From positions 1 through 32,796 of the forward strand of contig SCSP01000007.1 in NCBI GenBank assembly GCA_004297845.1: 32,796 nt of DNA, read 5' to 3'. Each line of letters opens with the position of its first letter. Positions within the stretch are counted from its first letter, which is position 1. A model generated the notes under the pieces. It saw nothing but the letters and a program-made list of their open reading frames with translations, searched no databases and was not told the DNA's origin. Of this stretch, positions 23,312 through 29,978 are shown piece after piece. Made by a program: the position numbers and the translations under genes. Source of the DNA: Bacteroidota bacterium. GTDB lineage: Bacteria > Bacteroidota > Bacteroidia > Palsa-948.

Positions 23312-23992
23312 TCATACTCCTTCCTCTTTTTTTGATGATCCATGATTTTTTAGAATTGAGTTCTTCATCCATACGGCATTTTTTATTCTTTCCAAAAGAA
23401 AAACATATTGATAAATAAGAAGCGAAGTTACCACGCCAATGACAGACCCTGCACAAACATCATTCAAAAAATGCTGGGAAAGGTAAACACGTGAAAAGCC
23501 AATCAGAAGCGCAATGCAAAACATCAGGAATTTCAAAAGTCTGTTTTCAAGGACAAGAGCAAGGCAAAAAAATGTAGCGAAGGCAGCCGTTGTGTGTCCG
23601 GAAGGAAAACTATTGTACGAGTAATTCTCTACCCATGGGATTAATTTCAGTTCAGTAATCCCTTCGAAGTATTTTTTGGGTCGTACCTGATCTGCAAAAA
23701 TGGTGTGCTTGAGTGTTTGCGTTACAAGTGCTGCCAGGATATTACTTGCAGCAATCAGGATGGCGTGCCTGTATCTGATAAAGCAAAGCAGCATTATTAT
23801 GATAACTACTGTATAGCCATCTCCCAGATAAGTTGCCAGGAAAAAAAAGTGGTCGAAGAACTCTGCTCTATATTGATTTATGATGAGATGCGCTTCCCCT
23901 TTCGAGTATAAGGCGCCAAAAATTCCGGCTACAACAAGGAATAATAAATAAGGTAAAAGGAAAGCAAAATTTTTCCGGATTGTTTTCTTCAT
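23312..23992 (-). CDS. PAP2-superfamily phosphatase, integral membrane
   Basis: This 226-residue membrane protein has about six hydrophobic helices, first LLPYLLFLVVAGIFGALYS, last AGSVIGVVTSLLIYQYVFLL. The phosphatase signature is complete: K-x8-RP (KHTIFADQVRP), PSGHT, and SRVYLSQHFLNDV (SR-x5-H-x3-D). It probably dephosphorylates a lipid such as undecaprenyl diphosphate, phosphatidylglycerophosphate or a lipid A phosphate. The exact substrate cannot be read from sequence. The ATG at 23992 is preferred over the GTG one codon before. It is 16 bp downstream of the START-like gene and so likely in one transcript. Confidence 0.9.
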   Translation of the reverse strand: MKKTIRKNFAFLLPYLLFLVVAGIFGALYSKGEAHLIINQYRAEFFDHFFFLATYLGDGYTVVIIIMLLCFIRYRHAILIAASNILAALVTQTLKHTIFADQVRPKKYFEGITELKLIPWVENYSYNSFPSGHTTAAFATFFCLALVLENRLLKFLMFCIALLIGFSRVYLSQHFLNDVCAGSVIGVVTSLLIYQYVFLLERIKNAVWMKNSILKNHGSSKKEEGV

Positions 23993-24008
23993 CACAGATA
24001 TAGGAAGC

Positions 24009-24560
24009 CTACACTTTTGAACCGATCACTTTCATCAGTCGCTGCACTTGTCCCTGCCACAACACTTCAAGGGAGTTCTTATCCTCCATGTTTTCAGCAA
24101 AGTCGGTGATGACAAGGGATAGTTCGTGTGTCAGCTCATTCTTCTCTATTCTGAACTCAAAATAGGTGTCAGCAGATCGATCCGTCCAGCGAAAGCGGAT
24201 TGATCTGCCTTCAGTTATATTTAACATTTCCGCCTCTTGTTTCGCGCCATCCCAAACGAATGTATAAATATTCCCATGGACATTTACGTCATCCGCAAAC
24301 CATTCGGAAAGCCCGCTTGGACTTGTAATAAATTCAAAAAGCAATTTGGGAGAAGCGTATATAATGTATTCAAGGATCAGTTTGTTCTTAGGTTCAGGGG
24401 TTGATGGTTTAGCAATAATCGGGGTGGAGATAACTGCTGCCGATGTAGTGTTTTGAGTAATGATTGCAACTTTCTCTGGTGTCCGAATGGACTTTCCGAT
24501 AGCCTTCGTAATTGGTTTTTTCTTACCTTTTTTTGTCTTCGTAACTTTCTTCTTGACCAT
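24009..24560 (-). CDS. START-like / SRPBCC domain protein with basic N-terminal extension
   Basis: This protein has 183 residues from the ATG at 24560; an in-frame start at 24602 is less likely. Residues ~55-183 form the START-like domain common in Bacteroidota: KLILEYIIYASPKLLFEFIT, SPSGLSEWFADDVNVHGN, YTFVWDG, IRFRWTDRSADTYFEFRI, ELSLVITDFAE. Its ligand is unknown. The first ~50 residues (MVKKKVTKTKKGKKKPITKA and onward) are highly basic, then Ala/Pro/Thr-rich, and are absent from the usual ~130-residue family members as I know them. They could bind nucleic acid or membrane. It precedes the PAP2 gene. Confidence 0.85.
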   Translation of the reverse strand: MVKKKVTKTKKGKKKPITKAIGKSIRTPEKVAIITQNTTSAAVISTPIIAKPSTPEPKNKLILEYIIYASPKLLFEFITSPSGLSEWFADDVNVHGNIYTFVWDGAKQEAEMLNITEGRSIRFRWTDRSADTYFEFRIEKNELTHELSLVITDFAENMEDKNSLEVLWQGQVQRLMKVIGSKV

Positions 24561-24642
24561 ATTATCAATTGCAAATGTGCGGGCAATGTATAAAAAAAAC
24601 ATTTACACCAGCAAAATACCTTTTTCAGGTTGTTGATTTTAA

Positions 24643-24650
24643 TATCTTTG
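24643..24650 (+). promoter_or_regulatory. -7 promoter box (TATCTTTG) of tRNA-Met
   Basis: An exact TAnnTTTG box lies 23 bp before the tRNA. Confidence 0.65.
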
Positions 24651-24673
24651 CCGCCTTTTAAGGGACTTTTAAT

Positions 24674-24747
<74 letters not shown>

Positions 24748-24812
24748 CTTATTTTTTGATGTTCAGTGAATCAATCTGTGCATTCCGCCCTTAATTCCTA
24801 AATAATTCCTAA

Positions 24813-25379
24813 ATGAAGGTACTTGTTTTAGATAATTATGATTCATTCACGTACAACCTTGTTCAATACATGGAAAGGGCAGGTAATGTTGAGATAGACG
24901 TGTACAGAAATGATAAGATAATGATGGAGGACATTAACGGCTATGATAAGATTCTTTTATCGCCCGGCCCGGGGATACCTAAAGAAGCAGGAATCCTGAT
25001 GGACGTGATCCGGGAGTACGCTCCGAAAAAAAGCCTTTTTGGAGTTTGCCTTGGGCAACAGGCGATAGCTGAAGTATTCGGGGGAAGGCTCATCAATCTT
25101 GATGCTGCGTATCATGGCGTAGCAACCGAAATGGAAGTGCTTAGAGAGGATATTTTATTTAAAGGAGTGCCAAAAAAATTTAAAGCGGGACGTTACCATT
25201 CCTGGGTGGTGGATGATAAAAAATTTCCTGACGAATTAGAGATCACCGTTAAAGATGAGAATGGTTACATCATGGGACTGCGGCACAAACAATTAGATGT
25301 GCGCGCTGTGCAGTTTCATCCTGAAAGCATTTTAACCGAGTATGGAATGCTGATTATAAAGAACTGGGTAGAGGGATGA
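24813..25379 (+). CDS. Glutamine amidotransferase component II of anthranilate / aminodeoxychorismate synthase
   Basis: This 188-residue class I glutamine amidotransferase supplies ammonia to chorismate for tryptophan or folate precursors. Features are VLDNYDSFTYNLVQYM, SPGPGIPKEAG, nucleophile Cys79 in FGVCLGQQA, YHSWVVDD, and His169/Glu171 in VQFHPES. Length is standard. It stands alone: neither the chorismate-binding partner (TrpE/PabB) nor other trp genes are nearby, so TrpG and PabA roles cannot be told apart. It is the last core gene before the accessory region and may share transcription with the upstream tRNA. Confidence 0.93.
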   Translation: MKVLVLDNYDSFTYNLVQYMERAGNVEIDVYRNDKIMMEDINGYDKILLSPGPGIPKEAGILMDVIREYAPKKSLFGVCLGQQAIAEVFGGRLINLDAAYHGVATEMEVLREDILFKGVPKKFKAGRYHSWVVDDKKFPDELEITVKDENGYIMGLRHKQLDVRAVQFHPESILTEYGMLIIKNWVEG

Positions 25380-25467
25380 ATCTCTTTGTTGGGAATTTCC
25401 AAAAGTGGCAGCAAGTGAAAACCACAAAACACTATATGCCCCGAAAAAATCTTACGCATACTATTTT

Positions 25468-25498
25468 GGTGGAATCTACTGACCGAATTTCAAACCAA
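25468..25498 (+). repeat. 31-bp dispersed repeat, copy 2
   Basis: 28 of 31 bases match 23231-23261 in the same orientation. It overlaps the 3' end of the small minus-strand ORF at 25476-25676, supplying its last residues and stop. It marks the left side of the accessory region. Confidence 0.7.
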
Positions 25499-25676
25499 TT
25501 ATTACAAGATATTGAAATTTTAGCCAATCTAAAAACATATATATCACCCGATTAATCGCATTACAGCTATATAAGCTCCATGCAATAGCAGCTTCCTCAT
25601 CGCTTATGTTCTCAATACCCGGAAATGACTTAACACTTCCTATGGTCAGATCCTCGTAAACTTTTTTCTTTCCCAT
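25476..25676 (-). CDS. Small protein of unknown function, possibly C-terminally altered by a repeat
   Basis: This is a 66-residue ORF: MGKKKVYEDLTIGSVKSFPG, then IENISDEEAAIAWSLYSCNA and a hydrophobic helix RVIYMFLDWLKFQYLVI. The ISDEEA-x-SL core followed by a Tyr/Ile-rich helix recalls small accessory proteins often seen beside mobile or defence genes in Bacteroidota, but I cannot name a family. The final residues (GLKFGQ) and stop come from the 31-bp dispersed repeat, so the natural C-terminus may have been replaced. No overlapping gene competes for the locus. Confidence 0.4.
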   Translation of the reverse strand: MGKKKVYEDLTIGSVKSFPGIENISDEEAAIAWSLYSCNAINRVIYMFLDWLKFQYLVIIGLKFGQ

Positions 25677-25715
25677 CGTATTTTTAATTGCAAAATACTC
25701 AATCCTCTTTCCCAG

Positions 25716-25955
25716 TGTAGTATCATAGTAGCAATACTACCACATTTTTCGCATCCTGACTACATTTCCGGGCAGATTGCATTTTTCATAATAAAATAAA
25801 AATCAGCGCATTACATTTTTTGGAATTTTCTTTTTCAAAAACCTTTTTTCTTAATACTACAACTACTACACTACTACTTCTATATATATTATTTATTATT
25901 AAGCAATTATAAAATTATAATGTAGTAGTTGTAGTATTTGTAGTAGTGTGGTAAG
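25716..25955. repeat. Iteron-like GTAGTAGT array: inverted repeats around an AT-rich core
   Basis: AATACTACAACTACTAC (25853-25869) is perfectly inverted by 25922-25938. The right side is three 9-bp units (TGTAGTAGT, TGTAGTATT, TGTAGTAGT, 25921 or 25930 onward) and the left side three units of the complement. The ~44 bp between the arms are almost pure A/T. Further related units (TGTAGTATC at 25716-25724, ATACTACCA at 25734-25742) lie upstream. The block fills most of the 307-bp gap (25677-25983) next to the helicase gene's 3' end. No gene is seen in it. Confidence 0.7.
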
Positions 25956-25983
25956 ATTAAAACAGAAAAAATTAGATTTTGAT

Positions 25984-28146
25984 TTATGTCAATCTTTCTT
26001 CCAGCAAATCCTTCCAAATAACAAACCCTTTCCTTTCATCGGAATAATCATGAACAATTCTGCTGAACCCATCGGTTTGGCTTCCAAGATATTCCTGCCT
26101 TCCGGTTGTCCTGATCTTCCCGATGTATGAATCTATCTCTTTCAGTTTGTTTTTGAGGGCTGGAATGTTTTTATGAACGTGCCATACATAAGTTGCTTCT
26201 TCGGTGTCGAGTGTTTCCCAAATAACATGGTATTGGTGCTTACCGCTAAGTAGGAATACGAATGAAAATGGATATAGAACAAACCGCAGCTTCAAAATAT
26301 TGCTTTCATGCTTTTGGGATAGATAAACCAGTTGACGGTGATGTTTTACGTTCTTGTTTTTCAGAATGTCGTCTAAAAGTTCTTTCTCTGAGCCGTACAG
26401 AGGCGACTTTTGTTCATCCTGAACTTGATTTAGATCGAGCAAATTATCTTCACCCTTTGGAATCTTTCCAAAAATTCCTTTTGAAACAAATTGAAATTTT
26501 ACGCTGTCTATAATCTCTCTGTTTATTTTGCTCAAATCATGGGAAGATGCTGTATGAATTACCGGAACTCCATTATGAAACTTCGCCAGTACATCAATTT
26601 TTACCTTTTTTGTTTTCAGAATTTTTGAAAAGTATGGCTTCAATACATCAAATTCAGGGCGCATCTCGTTATTCTCCACCTCAAATTCCTGCTCGGTATT
26701 TATCTGTGGGATCAAGTGTTTGAATGCAACCGCCCCAAATCGAAACTCAAGCTGCTCAATCGGAATATTTATTCGCTGCTCATAAACAAAAGTGCTTGTA
26801 TCAGAATCACTCTTGCTATCAGGTTGGCTGAATAGGGTACCGCTTAAATAGAATTTCTTGTAGTAGGCGTTTCTTTTTTGAAATAATTTTTCGAGGTATT
26901 CAATTTTGTGATCCCTATAATCATAAATAACAGGCGTTATTTCTGAACGCTGAGCCCTGCCTATGTATTGAATCAGCTTACCTTCAAACGAGAAAGGATA
27001 AACCAAAAACAGGCATTCTATTTTTTGCAAATCGCTTCCTTCCCCAAAATATTGTCCGGTAGTGATAAGCACCTGAAAATTTCCTTCTTTCAATATTTCC
27101 CATTTCGTTTTCTTGTTGGAATAAGAATCATCTCCGCTTAATGTTATGGCTTCGTACTTCTGCTTTAGGTATTGGTGCAGCGTATCAATATGCTCTTTTC
27201 TTTCTGTTACGATTACTGCTTTCTTTCCTTTGTTCAGTTCCGCCACTACATCATCCAAAATAAGTTTGTTCCGACCTGAATCATGCACCAATACTTTCGA
27301 TACTGTTTCAAACTTATCAGTTTTGGCATTGAACGGAATAGACAGTTCGGTATTTCGTACAATAATTTTTGCTCCGGGAGTGTCTGAAATATCCTGTGGT
27401 TCGACTTCGGAGATAATATCCCCTAAATGAATAAAAATTAGTTTGCCATCGTTGTATTTTCGGAAGGGCGTGGCTGTTAATCCATACAAATAAAAAGTGT
27501 GGAATTTTGAAATTGTATTTCTGAAAGTATCTGCCGGAACATGATGACATTCATCAACAATAATGGTTCCGAAAGATTTTAAGAGTTTCTCAGCTTGCTC
27601 TGATTCAATAGCCTTTTCTAAACTTTGGATCATTGCAATCGTTATGTGTTTCCCAAGAGTATTTTTTCCCTGACCAATTTTCCCGATTTCTCTTTTGGGA
27701 ATGCCAAGAAAAGATTCTATCCTTTCTGCCCATTGGTCGGCAAGTTGTTTGCGATGCACAATAATTAATGCGGGTTGCTGCTTGTTGGCAATTACAGAAA
27801 GACCGATAATTGTTTTGCCTGACCCCGGAGGTGCTACAATAACTCCAAAATCTTTTTTCTTCGTGCCTTCTAATACAGGCTTCTGATGTTCTCTTAATTC
27901 GATACTTGGCGAAAAAAGAACCGCATTTGCTTTCTGCCTTTCATCATTAAAATCATATTCGATGGTATGCTCCCTGAAAAAGCGGATTAGCTTTCCAATG
28001 AAACCTCTTGGAATAATTATATCATCTTCTGTTTCCTCTATCATTTTAAAGTACCGCTCCGTCCCCCATACATTTTTTCCCATTTTCTTTTTTATAAAAT
28101 ATTCGGTGTTGGCAAAATTGAGTTCGTCTTTCAGGAAATTAATCAA
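25984..28146 (-). CDS. DEAD/DEAH helicase, C-terminal part of a TOTE-type primase-helicase protein
   Basis: This is a 720-residue superfamily 2 helicase with Walker A APPGSGKT, DECHH box, TATPF, a motif with TTGQYFGEGSD, and motif VI YIGRAQRSE. The region before the helicase (FANTEYFIKKKMGKN, YFKMIEETEDDIIIPRGFIG) matches the linker of proteins that fuse an archaeo-eukaryotic primase of the TOTE conflict-system group to a helicase. The residue-1 codon is TTG. The frame is open upstream to 28341 and encodes further family sequence (DQWEFLKNIKKVSLERLDSL) but no ATG. This is therefore the surviving 3' portion of a longer gene, and its own translation start is uncertain. It may still make a helicase. 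Confidence 0.75.
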   Translation of the reverse strand: MINFLKDELNFANTEYFIKKKMGKNVWGTERYFKMIEETEDDIIIPRGFIGKLIRFFREHTIEYDFNDERQKANAVLFSPSIELREHQKPVLEGTKKKDFGVIVAPPGSGKTIIGLSVIANKQQPALIIVHRKQLADQWAERIESFLGIPKREIGKIGQGKNTLGKHITIAMIQSLEKAIESEQAEKLLKSFGTIIVDECHHVPADTFRNTISKFHTFYLYGLTATPFRKYNDGKLIFIHLGDIISEVEPQDISDTPGAKIIVRNTELSIPFNAKTDKFETVSKVLVHDSGRNKLILDDVVAELNKGKKAVIVTERKEHIDTLHQYLKQKYEAITLSGDDSYSNKKTKWEILKEGNFQVLITTGQYFGEGSDLQKIECLFLVYPFSFEGKLIQYIGRAQRSEITPVIYDYRDHKIEYLEKLFQKRNAYYKKFYLSGTLFSQPDSKSDSDTSTFVYEQRINIPIEQLEFRFGAVAFKHLIPQINTEQEFEVENNEMRPEFDVLKPYFSKILKTKKVKIDVLAKFHNGVPVIHTASSHDLSKINREIIDSVKFQFVSKGIFGKIPKGEDNLLDLNQVQDEQKSPLYGSEKELLDDILKNKNVKHHRQLVYLSQKHESNILKLRFVLYPFSFVFLLSGKHQYHVIWETLDTEEATYVWHVHKNIPALKNKLKEIDSYIGKIRTTGRQEYLGSQTDGFSRIVHDYSDERKGFVIWKDLLEERLT

Positions 28147-28495
28147 CGGGGTAGTTAAGCTGGAACGGTTTATATAAACTGCATTTTTTAGGCGTACATT
28201 GATTTTACCAGCAACAACGGGTTTTTCTTGTGGAGATGAGGGGGAATGGACTAATTCCTGATATAAGCTATCGAGTCTTTCAAGCGATACTTTTTTGATG
28301 TTCTTCAGAAATTCCCACTGGTCGCTAAAGGTTCTAAAGTTTCAGGGTCAATGAAACAACTATTTCCTGTCTGCATAGCGGTTTTATGGAAAGGCAATGC
28401 GATTAAATTTCCTAATAAACATCTTCTCTACCCCTGAAAATAGATTTGAAAAGAGTTATTTCATTAGCTGTAATCAAAGCGCACACAATTTCTCT
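28147..28495 (-). pseudogene. Remnants of the TOTE primase half, internally deleted and frameshifted
   Basis: Read on the minus strand, three family pieces in order occupy different frames. 28495-28415 gives ITANEITLFKSIFRGREDVY and stops at TAG 28414-28412. From 28412 a new frame gives GNLIALPFHKTAMQTGNSCF then IDPETLEP. Near 28327-28331 a one-base loss (GAA CC-TTT) shifts into (F)SDQWEFLKNIKK, which runs into the helicase ORF. In intact relatives a ~150-200 residue primase core lies between REDVY and GNLIALP; it is missing here. The gene also lacks a start codon and abuts the stop of the neighbouring gene (28503). Family assignment is from remembered consensus. Confidence 0.7.
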
Positions 28496-28502
28496 TTAAC
28501 TA

Positions 28503-28913
28503 TCAAAGTGGTTGGAAATTTGGATTAGATAGTATCATTTCTTGACATTCTTTCAGAGAAATTCCTTCAGCAACTAAGTGCCACTGACCTGTATGACGGA
28601 AGTATGAAAAATCAAAGCAATCTTTTCCAACGTATTTTAACCGTACCACTTTTGCTTCAAATTCATCGGCTATTCTATTAACATGTTCCGACTTATATTT
28701 TTCACATAAGTAAAAATTATTTTGATTCCACTTTGAATAAACATCAATTACATAGTTGCATTCCTTATCAGGGTTCTTTTTCACACACTTCTTTTTAAAA
28801 GCCTGAACAAGTGGTTGAAAATATTCCTGAATACTTTCTTTTTCTGATTCTGAAGGTTTTGCATTAGGTCGCTTTTCTGGTGAAAACACCCAGCGTTTTT
28901 TATTTTTATTCAT
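28503..28913 (-). CDS. DUF3024-like protein
   Basis: This 136-residue protein begins with a basic, low-complexity N-terminus (MNKNKKRWVFSPEKRPNAKP). The body contains YSKWNQNNFYLCEKYKS, DEFEAKVVRLKYVGKDCFDF, YFRHTGQWHLVAEGISLKEC and a C-terminus SNPNFQPL. The FEAKxxRLxYV and SYxRHTGQW patterns are what I associate with DUF3024, a small family of unknown function. The ATG at 28913 is preferred to a GTG at 28940, which would abut the stop of the upstream DUF6155-like gene. It is probably in one transcript with the ORF6N and DUF6155-like genes. Confidence 0.65.
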   Translation of the reverse strand: MNKNKKRWVFSPEKRPNAKPSESEKESIQEYFQPLVQAFKKKCVKKNPDKECNYVIDVYSKWNQNNFYLCEKYKSEHVNRIADEFEAKVVRLKYVGKDCFDFSYFRHTGQWHLVAEGISLKECQEMILSNPNFQPL

Positions 28914-28940
28914 ATTGGTTTTTGTTTCTGTAATCACCAA

Positions 28941-29456
28941 TTATTCAAACTTAGCATCCTCGAAAAATTCATAATAGTAGTCCGACAATTCATCGTGAAA
29001 GCCCCATCCAATACCATCGGTATCGTCCATTATTTTTTTACAACGCTGTTTAAACTGTTCTTTCATCCCATTTGCCTTAATATACTCACCTGCATCGTGA
29101 AACATGCCTGCCACGCTATTGTAAAAAGGTTCGTCAATATCACCAAAATCATTTGTGTAGTTTACACCACATTCCACATAAAATAACATTACATCCGCAA
29201 TATCATTTTCAAGTGGAGATAATTTTTTGAAGCCGGTAATGGCTTTGCGGGCTTCCCTTAATTTTAAATCGCAATTTATATTAGTACTGATACATTTACT
29301 GATTATTTTCTTTGCCTCCTCTTTAGCTTTATCGCTATTGGGATTGATAGAAAATTCATAGTATGTTTTTACATCTTTATATTTTTTGTGCAATTCTATA
29401 ATCTGCTCCATAAGCTGCTCTTTGCTGAATTGCTTTAAGTATTTTTTGATGGACAT
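28941..29456 (-). CDS. DUF6155-like protein
   Basis: This 171-residue, mostly helical acidic protein has an N-terminus MSIKKYLKQFSKEQLMEQII followed by ELHKKYKDVKTYYEFSINPN and KAKEEAKKIISKC. This is the pattern of a Bacteroidota family I know as DUF6155; its function is unknown. The C-terminus is rich in Asp, Glu, Tyr and Phe (HDELSDYYYEFFED). It lies 6 bp after the ORF6N gene and directly before the DUF3024-like gene, in a minus-strand cluster behind hsdR. Confidence 0.75.
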   Translation of the reverse strand: MSIKKYLKQFSKEQLMEQIIELHKKYKDVKTYYEFSINPNSDKAKEEAKKIISKCISTNINCDLKLREARKAITGFKKLSPLENDIADVMLFYVECGVNYTNDFGDIDEPFYNSVAGMFHDAGEYIKANGMKEQFKQRCKKIMDDTDGIGWGFHDELSDYYYEFFEDAKFE

Positions 29457-29462
29457 GATTAT

Positions 29463-29924
29463 TTAAAGATTCTGTTTTTTCAGCATTTTTTTCAGCGCAT
29501 CAAATATTTCTTCACCTTTTGTGAGAGTTTCTATTTTTTCCATCAGAGATACGTCCTTTACGGCTTGGTTAAATAGCTGCACGAAATACCGGATCAACTG
29601 CACATGAATTTTTATGGCTTGTTCACTTTTTAGGCTGCCTCCGGTCATTAATATTCCCTGCTCAGTAAAAACAAAAGGGAATTTTTCCTCTTTGAACATC
29701 GCCAGCTCCTTTAGATTCAGCTTAAACATAAATTCTTTCGGGAAACGGTCAATATTTTTTTTGACCTGTTTATGCAGGTACTCAGGAGTTACATGGTATA
29801 GTTTTGCAACATCACTGCTTAACATTACCTGCTTACCCCGGATTTTTTTCATACTACTTTCAATCATTGCTTCTAAAGCAATCAGTGAAGTATAATCGTT
29901 TTGAGTAATTGTTTCCCTTTTCAT
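29463..29924 (-). CDS. ORF6N domain protein
   Basis: This is a 153-residue protein. Residues ~20-110 form the ORF6N (KilA-N-related) DNA-binding domain: KKIRGKQVMLSSDVAKLYHV, EYLHKQVKKNIDRFPKEFMF, FPFVFTEQGILMTGG. After it come LKSEQAIKIHVQLIRYFVQL and a helical, possibly coiled-coil C-terminus (LMEKIETLTKGEEIFDALKK). Such domains occur in phage antirepressor-like proteins and, in Bacteroidota, often inside type I restriction loci, as here 54 bp behind hsdR. It probably regulates or accompanies that system. Confidence 0.88.
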   Translation of the reverse strand: MKRETITQNDYTSLIALEAMIESSMKKIRGKQVMLSSDVAKLYHVTPEYLHKQVKKNIDRFPKEFMFKLNLKELAMFKEEKFPFVFTEQGILMTGGSLKSEQAIKIHVQLIRYFVQLFNQAVKDVSLMEKIETLTKGEEIFDALKKMLKKQNL

Positions 29925-29978
29925 TTAGGCGTATGGTTGACTTTCCCTAGTTTGGGCATTATCTTAATTATTAGCGAG

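Noticed and set aside
25853-25938. 17-bp inverted repeat read as the helicase gene terminator
   Set aside because: The loop is ~52 nt, there is no T-run after the stem, and the arms consist of repeated 9-bp units. A terminator role is possible but does not explain the structure.
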